Below, in pieces: positions 1-6,074 of a stretch of 6,115 nt of DNA. The notes below the pieces were generated by a model, which saw nothing but the letters and a program-made list of their open reading frames with translations, was not told the origin of the DNA and did not search any database. The position numbers and the translations under genes are program-made. The DNA lies in the NCBI GenBank assembly GCA_013362835.1, contig JABFVJ010000234.1:1-6115 (forward strand), given 5' to 3'. This DNA is from Nonomuraea sp. Lineage in GTDB: Bacteria; Actinomycetota; Actinomycetes; Streptosporangiales; Streptosporangiaceae. The first letter of the stretch is position 1. The number at the start of each line of letters is the position of its first letter.

Positions 1-21
1 ACCGAACTGCTCCACCCCGCG
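1..21 (-). tRNA. Initiator tRNA-fMet, partial (5' part only, cut by window edge)
   Basis: These 21 bases are identical to the first 21 nucleotides (acceptor 5' strand and D-arm start) of the complete initiator tRNA at 198-274, and the identity runs three bases further into the 5' flank before it ends. The 5' base is C, as in bacterial initiator tRNAs. A TATAAT box lies upstream at 39-44, so this looks like a second, separately transcribed tRNA-fMet copy. The anticodon lies outside the window, so the identity is inferred from the shared 5' part. Confidence 0.8.
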
Positions 22-38
22 TCGGTGTGTCGTTATTA

Positions 39-67
39 ATTATACCCTCTCCCCGGACCACTTCGTC
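39..67 (-). promoter_or_regulatory. Putative promoter of the edge tRNA (TATAAT box)
   Basis: On the minus strand a perfect TATAAT occurs at 44-39, inside an AT-rich island (about 32-44) that stands out in this GC-rich DNA. It ends 17 bases before the tRNA 5' end at 21, so a start near base 32 would give a short 5' leader. The -35 position at optimal spacing reads GACGAA (67-62), a poor match to TTGACA. The -10 is convincing and the -35 is weak. Confidence 0.6.
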
Positions 68-153
68 CCGACGGGCCTTGCGCCGGTCCCGCAGCCGTGA
101 GGAGCATCTGGCGCGCCGACCGAAGCCTTCCCGGAACGGGTCCGCGTTGCCGT

Positions 154-192
154 GGAAAAGCAACGAGGCCCTGACCATTGGTCAGGACCTCG
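154..192 (-). terminator. Rho-independent terminator downstream of tRNA-fMet
   Basis: On the minus strand the arms at 192-180 and 176-164 form a 13-bp stem, all Watson-Crick except one G-U pair, around a 3-base AAT loop. The sequence TTGCTTTTCC follows directly at 163-154. The hairpin begins 5 bases after the encoded CCA, so it should end the tRNA transcript. It could also end read-through from the UPF0182 gene, because no hairpin with a U-run is seen between that stop codon and the tRNA. It separates the two tRNA copies into distinct transcription units. Confidence 0.85.
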
Positions 193-197
193 AACCT

Positions 198-274
198 TGG
201 TAGCGGGGGCAGGATTTGAACCTGCGACCTCTGGGTTATGAGCCCAGCGAGCTACCGAACTGCTCCACCCCGCG
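198..274 (-). tRNA. Initiator tRNA-fMet (anticodon CAT)
   Basis: A complete cloverleaf can be folded on the minus strand: acceptor stem, U8, a GAGC/GCTC D-stem, an anticodon arm with loop CTCATAA (anticodon CAT), a short AGGTC variable loop, and a T-arm with GCAGG/CCTGC around TTCAAAT. It is an initiator rather than an elongator Met tRNA. The first acceptor pair is a mismatch (C1 opposite U72), and the anticodon stem ends in the three G-C pairs GGG/CCC required for P-site entry. The discriminator A at 201 is followed by encoded CCA at 200-198. In E. coli the equivalent end mismatch is C1:A72, which prevents EF-Tu use and marks the tRNA for formylation; here it is C:U. A terminator follows at 154-192 and a plausible promoter precedes it. 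Confidence 0.96.
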
Positions 275-292
275 TCGCTGTCTTACTTCTTA

Positions 293-321
293 AGACTATC
301 GGCGACGGGGGGTGGGCGCAA
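293..321 (-). promoter_or_regulatory. Putative promoter of the complete tRNA-fMet
   Basis: On the minus strand TTGCGC (321-316) and TAGTCT (298-293) are separated by 17 bases, which fits a housekeeping-sigma promoter of the TTGnnn/TAnnnT kind. A start near base 286 would leave about a 12-base leader before the tRNA. The -35 lies 10 bases beyond the UPF0182 stop codon. The match is partial, and co-transcription with the upstream gene cannot be excluded. Confidence 0.5.
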
Positions 322-331
322 ACTGAACCGG

Positions 332-3319
332 CTAGGTCGTGCCTCCCGGCTGCGATCCCGAGGGTGTCGGGGTCGGTGAGGCCGTGGCCGGTGGGCTGGC
401 CGACGGGGAGGCCGAGGGCGTGCCGGACGGGGTGGGCGACGGGCTCGCCGTGGCCGCCGGCTTGGCGTTGGCGCTCTCGATCTTCTTCAGCGCCTCCTCC
501 AGCCGCTTCTGCGCCTTGCCGTACTCGTCCCAGTTCGGCGGGCTGGCCTGCAGGGCCTTCTGCGCGTCCTCGTAGGCCTTCTTGGCGTCGGTGATGGCGG
601 TGTTCAGGGCCGAGGTATTGGCCTGGTTGGGCGTGGTCTGCTCTGGCTGGGTGTTCGGCTGTTGCTGCTCGCCGCCGAAGACCTGTTCCAGCGCCTGGTC
701 GAGCGTGTCGCCCGAGCCGACCTTGTTGCCGAACGCCACCAGCACCCGCCGCAGGATCGGGTAGGGCTCCTGGCCGGTGCCCGCCTTGGTCTGGACGTAG
801 ACGGGCTCGATGTAGATCAGCCCGTTCGCGTACGGGAGCGTCAGCAGGTTGCCGTAGCGGACGTTGGCCTGGCCGAGGCCGAGCGGGCCGAGCTCACCCG
901 AGAACTTGTTCTGGAAGTTGTTCTGGGCCTGGCCGGGACCGGGGACCGTGGTGTTGGACGGCATGCGCAGGATGCGCAGCTTGCCGTAGTCCTTGCCCAC
1001 CGTGGAGCCCGCCGCCATGAACGCCGCCAGGTTGGGGCCCTCTCTGGGGACGAACGTCGTGGTCAGCGAGAACGACGGCTCGGACTCGTCGGGCATGGTC
1101 GCCGTCAGGTAGTACGGCGGCTGCTTGACCTGCTGGTTGCCCTGCGACGGGTCGCTCGGGATGTTCCAGAAGTCCTGGGCGCTGTAGAAGGCGGCCGCGT
1201 TGGTGACGTGGTAGCGCGACAGCATGTAGCGCTGCACCTTGAACAGGTCCTCGGGGTAGCGGATGTGCGCCTGGAGGTCGGCGCTCATCTGCGAGGCGGG
1301 CTTGATCGTGCCGGGGAAGGCGTTGGACCACGTCTTCAGCACCGGGTCGTTGCCGTCCCAGGCGTAGAGCGTGACCGTGCCGTCGTAGGCGTCGACCGTG
1401 GCCTTGACCGAGTTGCGGATGTAGTTGATCTCGTCCTGCGGCTGCTGGGCGACGACGCGGCGGTCGGTGGCGATGTCGCGCGTCATGTCGCCGAGGCTCT
1501 CGCTCTGCGAGTACGGGTAGGCGTTGGACGTCGTGTACCCGTCGATGAGCCAGGTGATCCGGCCGTCGACGATCGCCGGGTAGGGGTTGCCGTCGAGGGT
1601 CAGGAACGGCGCGACCTTCTCCACCCGCTCCCGCGGGTTGCGCACGTACAGGATCTTGGAGTTGTCGTTGACGTCGCCCGACAGCAGGATGTTCATCTCG
1701 CCGTACTTGGCGGCGTAGACCAGCCGGTTGAGCGCCGAGCCGATCGGGACGCCGCCCTTGCCGGTGTAGGTGGTGTTCTGCTGGCCGGTCTGGCCGCCGG
1801 AGACCGGGTAGTCGAGCTCCTGCGGGGTCTTCGGGTTGCCGCCGGCGATGACGTACTCGGTGGAGCCGGGGTTCTCGCCGAAGTAGACGCGCGACTCCTT
1901 GAGCCCGGTCTCGGCCGCGAGGGTGCCGGTGACCGGCATGTCCTGGCTGTCGTAGGCGGGCAGACCGCCCGCGTCGACCTGGTTGCCGGGCGCGGAGACG
2001 AAGCCGTAGCCGTGGGTGTAGACCAGCGCGCGGTTGATCCAGTTGTTCTGGGGCGCGGGCGGGCCGAGCAGCTCGCGGACGCCGACCACGTGGTCGACCA
2101 GCTTGCCGTCCTTGTCCGGGTAGCGGTCGACGTCGAGCTGCTCCGGGAAGCCGTAGAAGCCGCGGATGCGCTGGGTCTGCTCGAACGTGGAGGAGACCAG
2201 CGCGGGGTCGAGCAGGCGCACGCCCGTCACCGACTCGTCGCCGCCGGCGCTGACCTTGGTCGGGTCGGCCTGGGCGTCGTAGTCGATCACCTCGGCGTTC
2301 TGTACGTCGTAGGCATCTCGGGTGGATTGGATGTTGCGGTTGATGAAGAGCGCTTCCTTGCCCTGCTGGTTGGGCTTGACCTGGAACTGCTCGACCAACG
2401 CCGGGTAGACGCCGCCGATCAGGATGGCCGAGAGCACGAGCAGGCCGAAGGAGACGCCGGGCAGCATGCCGCCGGGGCGTACGATCCCGGCGAAGAAGAG
2501 CACGGCGCAGATGAGCGCGATGATCGCGAGGATGTTCTTGGCCGGGAGCACGGCGTTGACGTCGGTGTAGGACGCGCCGTGGACGTAGCCGCGGTCGGAG
2601 AAGACCAGGCCGAACCGGTCGACGAAGTAGGCGGCGGCCTTGAGCAGGACGAACACGCCCAGCAGCACGGAAAGGTGGATCCGCGCGGCCCGGGAGGCGT
2701 GCACGCCCGGCGACTGGAGCCGGAAGCCGCCGTACAGGTAGTGGGTGATCGTGGCCAGGATGATCGAGATGATCACGGCGGTGAACAGGAAGTTCAGCAC
2801 CATCCTGATGAACGGGTAGTCGAACATGAAGAACGAGATGTCGAGCTCGAACAGCTCGTCCTTCTTGCCGAACGGGGCCGCGTTGATGAACTGCAGCCAC
2901 GTCTTCCACTGCCCCGCGAACGAGGAGCCGGAGAAGAGCGCGATCAGGCCCATGCCGACAATGAAGATCAGTTTGCGGTGCGGGTCGAGCGCCATGCGAT
3001 AACGGTCGGCTCCGCTGCCACCGCCGAACATGGCGGGGCCGAACATCGGCCGGGTGCGGAAGGCCAGCAGCATGTTGCCGCCCACGATGCCGACCATCAG
3101 CACCGCTCCGACGAGGAACAGCACGATCTCGGTCAGCAGCACCCCGGAGAAGACCGACGTGTAGTTGGTCGCGTCAAACCACAGATAGTCGGTATAAATC
3201 CCAGAAAAAAGGAAAAACAGGGCCACAATCGCGACCAGCGCGATGGCCACAGGCAGAAGCAGCCGCGGCCGGCGTGGCAGGCGCATCGCCCTGCCGGCTC
3301 CTGGGGTCCGGAAGCTCAA
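332..3319 (-). CDS. UPF0182 (COG1615) family large membrane protein
   Basis: This 995-residue protein of unknown function belongs to the UPF0182 family, close to the usual 900-1000 residues. Seven hydrophobic segments fall near residues 20-41, 55-87, 116-135, 172-195, 213-233, 262-280 and 286-309. A large, probably extracytoplasmic region of about 570 residues follows. Family-typical stretches include FFMFDYPF (163-170), RNIQSTRDAYD (328-338), RNSVKATVDAYDG (635-647) and RYPEDLFKVQ (687-696). The C terminus has a Gln/Thr/Pro linker (about 883-901), a charged helical, possibly coiled-coil stretch (901-948) and a Ser/Pro/Thr/Ala-rich tail (950-995) like wall-spanning linkers. I chose the TTG at 3319 because GAGGGG sits 6 bases upstream. 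A TTG at 3325 would abut that site, and an ATG at 3286 has only a distant AGGAG. The frame is intact. Position after the PDZ protease matches mycobacterial Rv3193c/Rv3194c as recalled. Family assignment is firm; role is unknown. Confidence 0.95.
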   Translation of the reverse strand: MSFRTPGAGRAMRLPRRPRLLLPVAIALVAIVALFFLFSGIYTDYLWFDATNYTSVFSGVLLTEIVLFLVGAVLMVGIVGGNMLLAFRTRPMFGPAMFGGGSGADRYRMALDPHRKLIFIVGMGLIALFSGSSFAGQWKTWLQFINAAPFGKKDELFELDISFFMFDYPFIRMVLNFLFTAVIISIILATITHYLYGGFRLQSPGVHASRAARIHLSVLLGVFVLLKAAAYFVDRFGLVFSDRGYVHGASYTDVNAVLPAKNILAIIALICAVLFFAGIVRPGGMLPGVSFGLLVLSAILIGGVYPALVEQFQVKPNQQGKEALFINRNIQSTRDAYDVQNAEVIDYDAQADPTKVSAGGDESVTGVRLLDPALVSSTFEQTQRIRGFYGFPEQLDVDRYPDKDGKLVDHVVGVRELLGPPAPQNNWINRALVYTHGYGFVSAPGNQVDAGGLPAYDSQDMPVTGTLAAETGLKESRVYFGENPGSTEYVIAGGNPKTPQELDYPVSGGQTGQQNTTYTGKGGVPIGSALNRLVYAAKYGEMNILLSGDVNDNSKILYVRNPRERVEKVAPFLTLDGNPYPAIVDGRITWLIDGYTTSNAYPYSQSESLGDMTRDIATDRRVVAQQPQDEINYIRNSVKATVDAYDGTVTLYAWDGNDPVLKTWSNAFPGTIKPASQMSADLQAHIRYPEDLFKVQRYMLSRYHVTNAAAFYSAQDFWNIPSDPSQGNQQVKQPPYYLTATMPDESEPSFSLTTTFVPREGPNLAAFMAAGSTVGKDYGKLRILRMPSNTTVPGPGQAQNNFQNKFSGELGPLGLGQANVRYGNLLTLPYANGLIYIEPVYVQTKAGTGQEPYPILRRVLVAFGNKVGSGDTLDQALEQVFGGEQQQPNTQPEQTTPNQANTSALNTAITDAKKAYEDAQKALQASPPNWDEYGKAQKRLEEALKKIESANAKPAATASPSPTPSGTPSASPSASPPATASPTPTPSGSQPGGTT

Positions 3320-3325
3320 GGCCAA

Positions 3326-3331
3326 CCCCTC
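3326..3331 (-). promoter_or_regulatory. Ribosome binding site that sets the UPF0182 start
   Basis: GAGGGG on the minus strand lies exactly 6 bases before the TTG at 3319 and directly against the TTG at 3325. Normal spacing therefore favours 3319, giving a protein that begins MSFRTPGAG. Confidence 0.55.
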
Positions 3332-3361
3332 GTCGTGATGAAGAAACGGTCCGTGTCTGGC

Positions 3362-3395
3362 AACTTACACCGCAGTGCCAGCCGTACGGCTAACG
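3362..3395 (-). promoter_or_regulatory. Leader of the UPF0182 gene: 12-bp palindrome and weak promoter-like boxes
   Basis: The gap between the protease stop and the UPF0182 start (3320-3415) contains a perfect 12-base palindrome, AGCCGTACGGCT, at 3380-3391. Downstream on the minus strand lies TAAGTT (3367-3362), a possible -10. No good -35 sits at 17 bases; TTAGCC (3393-3388) is 20 bases away. The palindrome has no U-run, so it does not look like a terminator. It may be an operator or part of a promoter. The same core recurs near 6017-6034. Confidence 0.3.
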
Positions 3396-3415
3396 CACGG
3401 CGAGCGCCGGAAGTT

Positions 3416-4462
3416 TCATCCGGCCCCACATGCGGGCACTTCGCCCTTGCCGGTGCGCAGCGCGTCGAGCGCGAGCACCGCGTCGTGCAGCGTGTCGGCC
3501 TTCACCAGCCGGAGCCCGTCGGGCACGGCCTTCATGGCCTCCGCGCAGTTGTCGGCCGGAGTGAGGAAGACGGTCGCGCCCGAATCGCGGGCCCCGACCA
3601 TCTTCTGCGCGATGCCGCCGATCGGCCCCACCGCGCCGGTCGGCTCGATGGTGCCGGTGCCGGCGATGCGCTTGCCCCCGGTGATCTCGCCGGGCGTGAG
3701 CTTGTCGAGTATGCCGAGCGAGAACATCAGCCCGGCACTCGGGCCTCCGACGTCGCCGACGTTGATGTCGACGTCGAAGGGGAACTTGAACTTCTCCTGC
3801 ATGAGCACGCCGACGAGCGGCTTGCCCTCCTTGCTCGCGACCGGCTGCAGCGAGACGTCGACCTTGTCGGAGCCCCTGGTCACGTTGAACGTCACCGTGT
3901 CGCCCGGCTTGTGTGCCTCGACCGCGTCACGGACGGTCTTGGAGTCGGTGGCCGTTTTGCCGTCGACCGCGTTGATCTGGTCGCCCTTCTGGAGCTTGCC
4001 GTCGGCCGGCTTGCCCTTCTCCGTGGAGACCACCGTGACCATCACGCCGTAATGGATCTTGGCCTCGTTGAGCGCGGCGGCGGTGGCGGAGTCTTGGGAG
4101 TTGGTCATCTCGACCGCGTTCTCCTCGTCGACCTTCTTCGCGTCGCGGCCGGGCGGGAAGATCGTCTCCTGGGGGACCACCGCGACGGTCGGGTCGATCC
4201 AGCCGCGCAACGCGGTCAGCAGGTCGACGGGGGCGGCCGGGCCGCCCTGGTAGGCCACCGTGACCAGGCTCAGCGCGCCACTGGTCGGATAGGTCTTGGT
4301 GCCGCTGATCGAGATGACCGGCTTCTTCTCGATCTCGCCGATGGTGTTCTCGGTCGGACCGGGGCTGAGCACGACGTAAGGGACCGGCCTGAACGCGCCC
4401 ACGACGCCCAGCGCGAGCACGAAGAAGCCCGCGAGGAGCAGGGTGAGGACGCGTCGTGACAT
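3416..4462 (-). CDS. Membrane-anchored PDZ / Lon-like (S16) serine protease
   Basis: This 348-residue protein starts with basic SRR and a hydrophobic segment (about 5-23), a signal anchor or signal peptide, so the rest should lie outside the membrane. The early stretch PVPYVVLSPGPTENTIG (27-43) is typical of this family. A PDZ domain follows at roughly 139-207. The C-terminal third is a Lon-type proteolytic domain: GGPSAG (239-244) supplies nucleophile Ser242 and GGIAQK (282-287) the partner Lys287, 45 residues apart, close to the spacing in Lon. No AAA+ ATPase domain is present, so it is an ATP-independent, PDZ-guided relative such as those in Bacillus and mycobacteria (Rv3194c type). Substrates are unknown. 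The ATG at 4462 lies 10 bases after the moaE stop and has no clear Shine-Dalgarno sequence, suggesting translational coupling. The UPF0182 gene follows and is a natural candidate partner, by inference. Confidence 0.93.
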   Translation of the reverse strand: MSRRVLTLLLAGFFVLALGVVGAFRPVPYVVLSPGPTENTIGEIEKKPVISISGTKTYPTSGALSLVTVAYQGGPAAPVDLLTALRGWIDPTVAVVPQETIFPPGRDAKKVDEENAVEMTNSQDSATAAALNEAKIHYGVMVTVVSTEKGKPADGKLQKGDQINAVDGKTATDSKTVRDAVEAHKPGDTVTFNVTRGSDKVDVSLQPVASKEGKPLVGVLMQEKFKFPFDVDINVGDVGGPSAGLMFSLGILDKLTPGEITGGKRIAGTGTIEPTGAVGPIGGIAQKMVGARDSGATVFLTPADNCAEAMKAVPDGLRLVKADTLHDAVLALDALRTGKGEVPACGAG

Positions 4463-4472
4463 GGTGATGAGC

Positions 4473-4898
4473 TTATTCGCAGGCGCCGACCCACTCGGTC
4501 TCGCCGTCGGCGAACACCTGATGTTTCCAGATGGGCACCTGCGCCTTGAGGTCGTCGATCAGCCTGCGCGAGGCCCTGAACGCCTCGTCGCGGTGCGGCG
4601 CGGCCACGGCGACGATCACCGCCGTCTCGCCCAGCTCCAGGTCGCCGACCCGATGGACGGCGGCCATGGCCGTGACGGGGTAGTCGGCGGCGATCTTCTC
4701 CGCCACCCGCCGCAGCTCGTCTTCGGCCGAGGGGTGGGCCGAGTAGGAGAGCTTGACCACGGGCTTGCCGTGATCCTGCTCGCGCACGGTGCCGACGAAG
4801 AGCGTGGTGCCGCCCGCCGCGTGGTCGCCCACCGCGGCCAGCACCTCGCCGACGGAGAGCGGGGTGTCACGAATGCCAAGCAACCGGATGACGTCCAC
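4473..4898 (-). CDS. moaE: Molybdopterin synthase catalytic subunit MoaE
   Basis: The 141-residue product is a full-length MoaE, the cytosolic large subunit that with thiocarboxylated MoaD inserts two sulfurs into precursor Z (cPMP) to make molybdopterin. Diagnostic stretches are LFVGTVR (33-39, with Arg39), HRVGDLELGE (82-91), PHR (101-103) and DDLKAQVPIWK (115-125), which contains the two conserved lysines Lys118 and Lys125 corresponding to the E. coli active-site pair. The usual EYxAYxxMA segment reads SYSAHPSAED (51-60), so His replaces the second aromatic; I believe actinobacterial MoaE proteins often do this. The start is GTG at 4898, 23 bases after the SDR stop. AGG lies 8 bases upstream and a stronger GTGAGG about 13 bases upstream. 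No moaD or other cofactor gene is visible beside it. Confidence 0.95.
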   Translation of the reverse strand: MDVIRLLGIRDTPLSVGEVLAAVGDHAAGGTTLFVGTVREQDHGKPVVKLSYSAHPSAEDELRRVAEKIAADYPVTAMAAVHRVGDLELGETAVIVAVAAPHRDEAFRASRRLIDDLKAQVPIWKHQVFADGETEWVGACE

Positions 4899-4921
4899 GG
4901 AAAAAGCCTAACCTCACGTTC

Positions 4922-5992
4922 CTACTGGCGGCGCTTTTTGCGGACCTGGCGGACGATCGCGGCGGTGCCGATGACCGCGACGGTCGCGCCGGCGGCGGTG
5001 AGCGTGGCCTCCTTGACCGGCAGGCGACGGCCGACCACGGTGGTCCGGTTCTCGCGGAGTTCGAGGAGTTGCCGGAAGGCGGCCTCGTTGGTCCAGGCGG
5101 GCTTCCAGCCCGCCTCGCGCAACACCGTGCAGTCGACGACCCACGGGTAGACGACGTAGTGCAGGTCGGTGGCGGGGGCCGGGGTGATGCCGAGCCGGTG
5201 CAGGCGCTGCGCCGTGCCGAACGTCAGCCCGGCGGGCAGCTCGAACCGGCGGATGCCGGACAACTCCTCGACCTGCTCCTGCTCCAGCCAGCCGTCGGAG
5301 CCGACCGCGACCACCCCCGTGACGGTTCCCTTGGCGGCCAGCTCCAGCGCCGAGATCAGGTCGTCGACGTGGCAGAACTGCCAGTGGGGGTTGCAGCCCT
5401 TGACCGTGAGGAGCCTCGGCGACTCGAAATGCCGGGTGATGACCGTGTCGACGCCCGGCCCGACGACCGCGGCCGGGCGCAGCACGGTGACCTCCAGGCC
5501 CGGATGGCTGCGCAGCGACCTGCGGACCAGCGACTCGATCTCCAGGTAGTCGCCCACGACCCCCGTGTCGGGCTCGGCGGCCACCGGGGAGTCCTCGGGC
5601 AGGGGCACCTCGTTGTCGGGCGCGGCGCCGTACACCATGGCGCTGGTGACCAGGATCACCCGCCGCACGCGCGCGGCGGCGCAGGCCGTGAGCACCGTCT
5701 GCGCCGCTCTGAGGTTGTACGCGCGCCGCTCACCCGGATCGGAGTCGACGGCGTAGTCACCGGCCAGATGGACCAGGACGTCGATGTCGGAGATCCGGTT
5801 CGCCAAGAGCGGATCTCGTACGTCGATCACTCTCCAGGTGGCTTCCCGGACGTCGCCGCGTTCCTCGTCGATGGCCACCACCCTGCGGAAATCCGCGGAG
5901 GATACGAGCCTCACGAGCAACTCGCGGCCTAGGCCGGAGGCCGCGCCCGTAACGGCGACGACGGGTTGGCGCGGGCGTTTCGAGGTAGGCAC
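4922..5992 (-). CDS. Atypical extended SDR, NAD-dependent epimerase/dehydratase-like, with C-terminal membrane anchor
   Basis: This 356-residue protein has a Rossmann dinucleotide-binding start, VVAVTGAASGLG (11-22), and an acidic residue after the second strand (AID, Asp42), which favours NAD(H). Further extended-SDR marks are VTSAMVYG (115-122) and QFCHVDD (205-211). The expected YxxxK catalytic motif reads YLEIE (149-153), so the lysine is replaced by Glu. Classical epimerase chemistry is therefore doubtful; it may bind nucleotide structurally or catalyse differently. A hydrophobic segment (about 329-347) followed by RQVRKKRRQ suggests a C-terminal tail anchor with the enzyme domain in the cytosol. 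I chose GTG at 5992 because GTGAGG lies 5 bases upstream. GTG at 6010 would add six residues but has a poor binding site. It is first in the minus-strand gene run. The substrate cannot be told from sequence. Confidence 0.9.
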   Translation of the reverse strand: MPTSKRPRQPVVAVTGAASGLGRELLVRLVSSADFRRVVAIDEERGDVREATWRVIDVRDPLLANRISDIDVLVHLAGDYAVDSDPGERRAYNLRAAQTVLTACAAARVRRVILVTSAMVYGAAPDNEVPLPEDSPVAAEPDTGVVGDYLEIESLVRRSLRSHPGLEVTVLRPAAVVGPGVDTVITRHFESPRLLTVKGCNPHWQFCHVDDLISALELAAKGTVTGVVAVGSDGWLEQEQVEELSGIRRFELPAGLTFGTAQRLHRLGITPAPATDLHYVVYPWVVDCTVLREAGWKPAWTNEAAFRQLLELRENRTTVVGRRLPVKEATLTAAGATVAVIGTAAIVRQVRKKRRQ

Positions 5993-5997
5993 CAGGT

Positions 5998-6003
5998 CCT
6001 CAC
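5998..6003 (-). promoter_or_regulatory. Ribosome binding site favouring the 5992 start of the SDR
   Basis: GTGAGG on the minus strand lies 5 bases before the GTG at 5992. The alternative GTG at 6010 is preceded only by GGCGGATCA, a weaker site. Confidence 0.5.
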
Positions 6004-6004
6004 T

Positions 6005-6035
6005 TTGCACTGATCCGCCGTAGGACGGCTAACGT
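6005..6035. promoter_or_regulatory. Divergent intergenic region: inverted repeat and weak promoter-like boxes
   Basis: Between the SDR and the plus-strand gene, GCCGT AGG ACGGC forms a 5-bp-arm inverted repeat (6017-6029) that runs into CTAACG. On the plus strand TTGCAC (6005-6010) and TAACGT (6030-6035) could be a promoter for the rightward gene, but the spacer is 19 bases, longer than ideal. No convincing minus-strand -10/-35 pair was found. The ACGGCTAACG core also occurs upstream of the UPF0182 gene. Confidence 0.3.
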
Positions 6036-6074
6036 GGCGGATGTGGACTCCTCCATCCTGCACGAGGTAGAGCG

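Noticed and set aside
1..277. 24-base direct repeat as an integration (att) site flanking a mobile element
   Set aside because: The repeat is the 5' part of a tRNA, whereas integrases usually use the 3' part. The 230 bases between hold only a terminator, promoter and tRNA, with no integrase or other mobile gene in view.
894..2909. A 671-codon open frame on the minus strand in another frame of UPF0182
   Set aside because: The product is extremely Arg/Pro/Ala-rich and overlaps a clear UPF0182 coding frame; it is a frame shadow.
3203..3220. Programmed frameshift at the T-runs in UPF0182
   Set aside because: The zero frame continues uninterrupted through the whole conserved family domain, so no shift is needed to make the full product.
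3380..3391. The palindrome as a terminator for the protease gene
   Set aside because: The arms are fully overlapping with no loop, so the hairpin would be short, and no U-run follows on the minus strand.
662..4459. A 1265-codon open frame on the plus strand
   Set aside because: It is antisense to the UPF0182 and protease genes and runs across their intergenic gap. Its product is a low-complexity Arg/Val/Asp/Gly/Leu-rich sequence with no recognisable domain, as expected when GC-rich third positions suppress stop codons on the other strand.
4443..5150. A 235-codon plus-strand frame opposite moaE
   Set aside because: The minus-strand MoaE motifs are unambiguous, and the plus-strand product has no recognisable features.
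5069..5932. A 287-codon plus-strand frame opposite the SDR
   Set aside because: It is antisense to a gene with clear Rossmann motifs, and its translation is low-complexity with no motifs.
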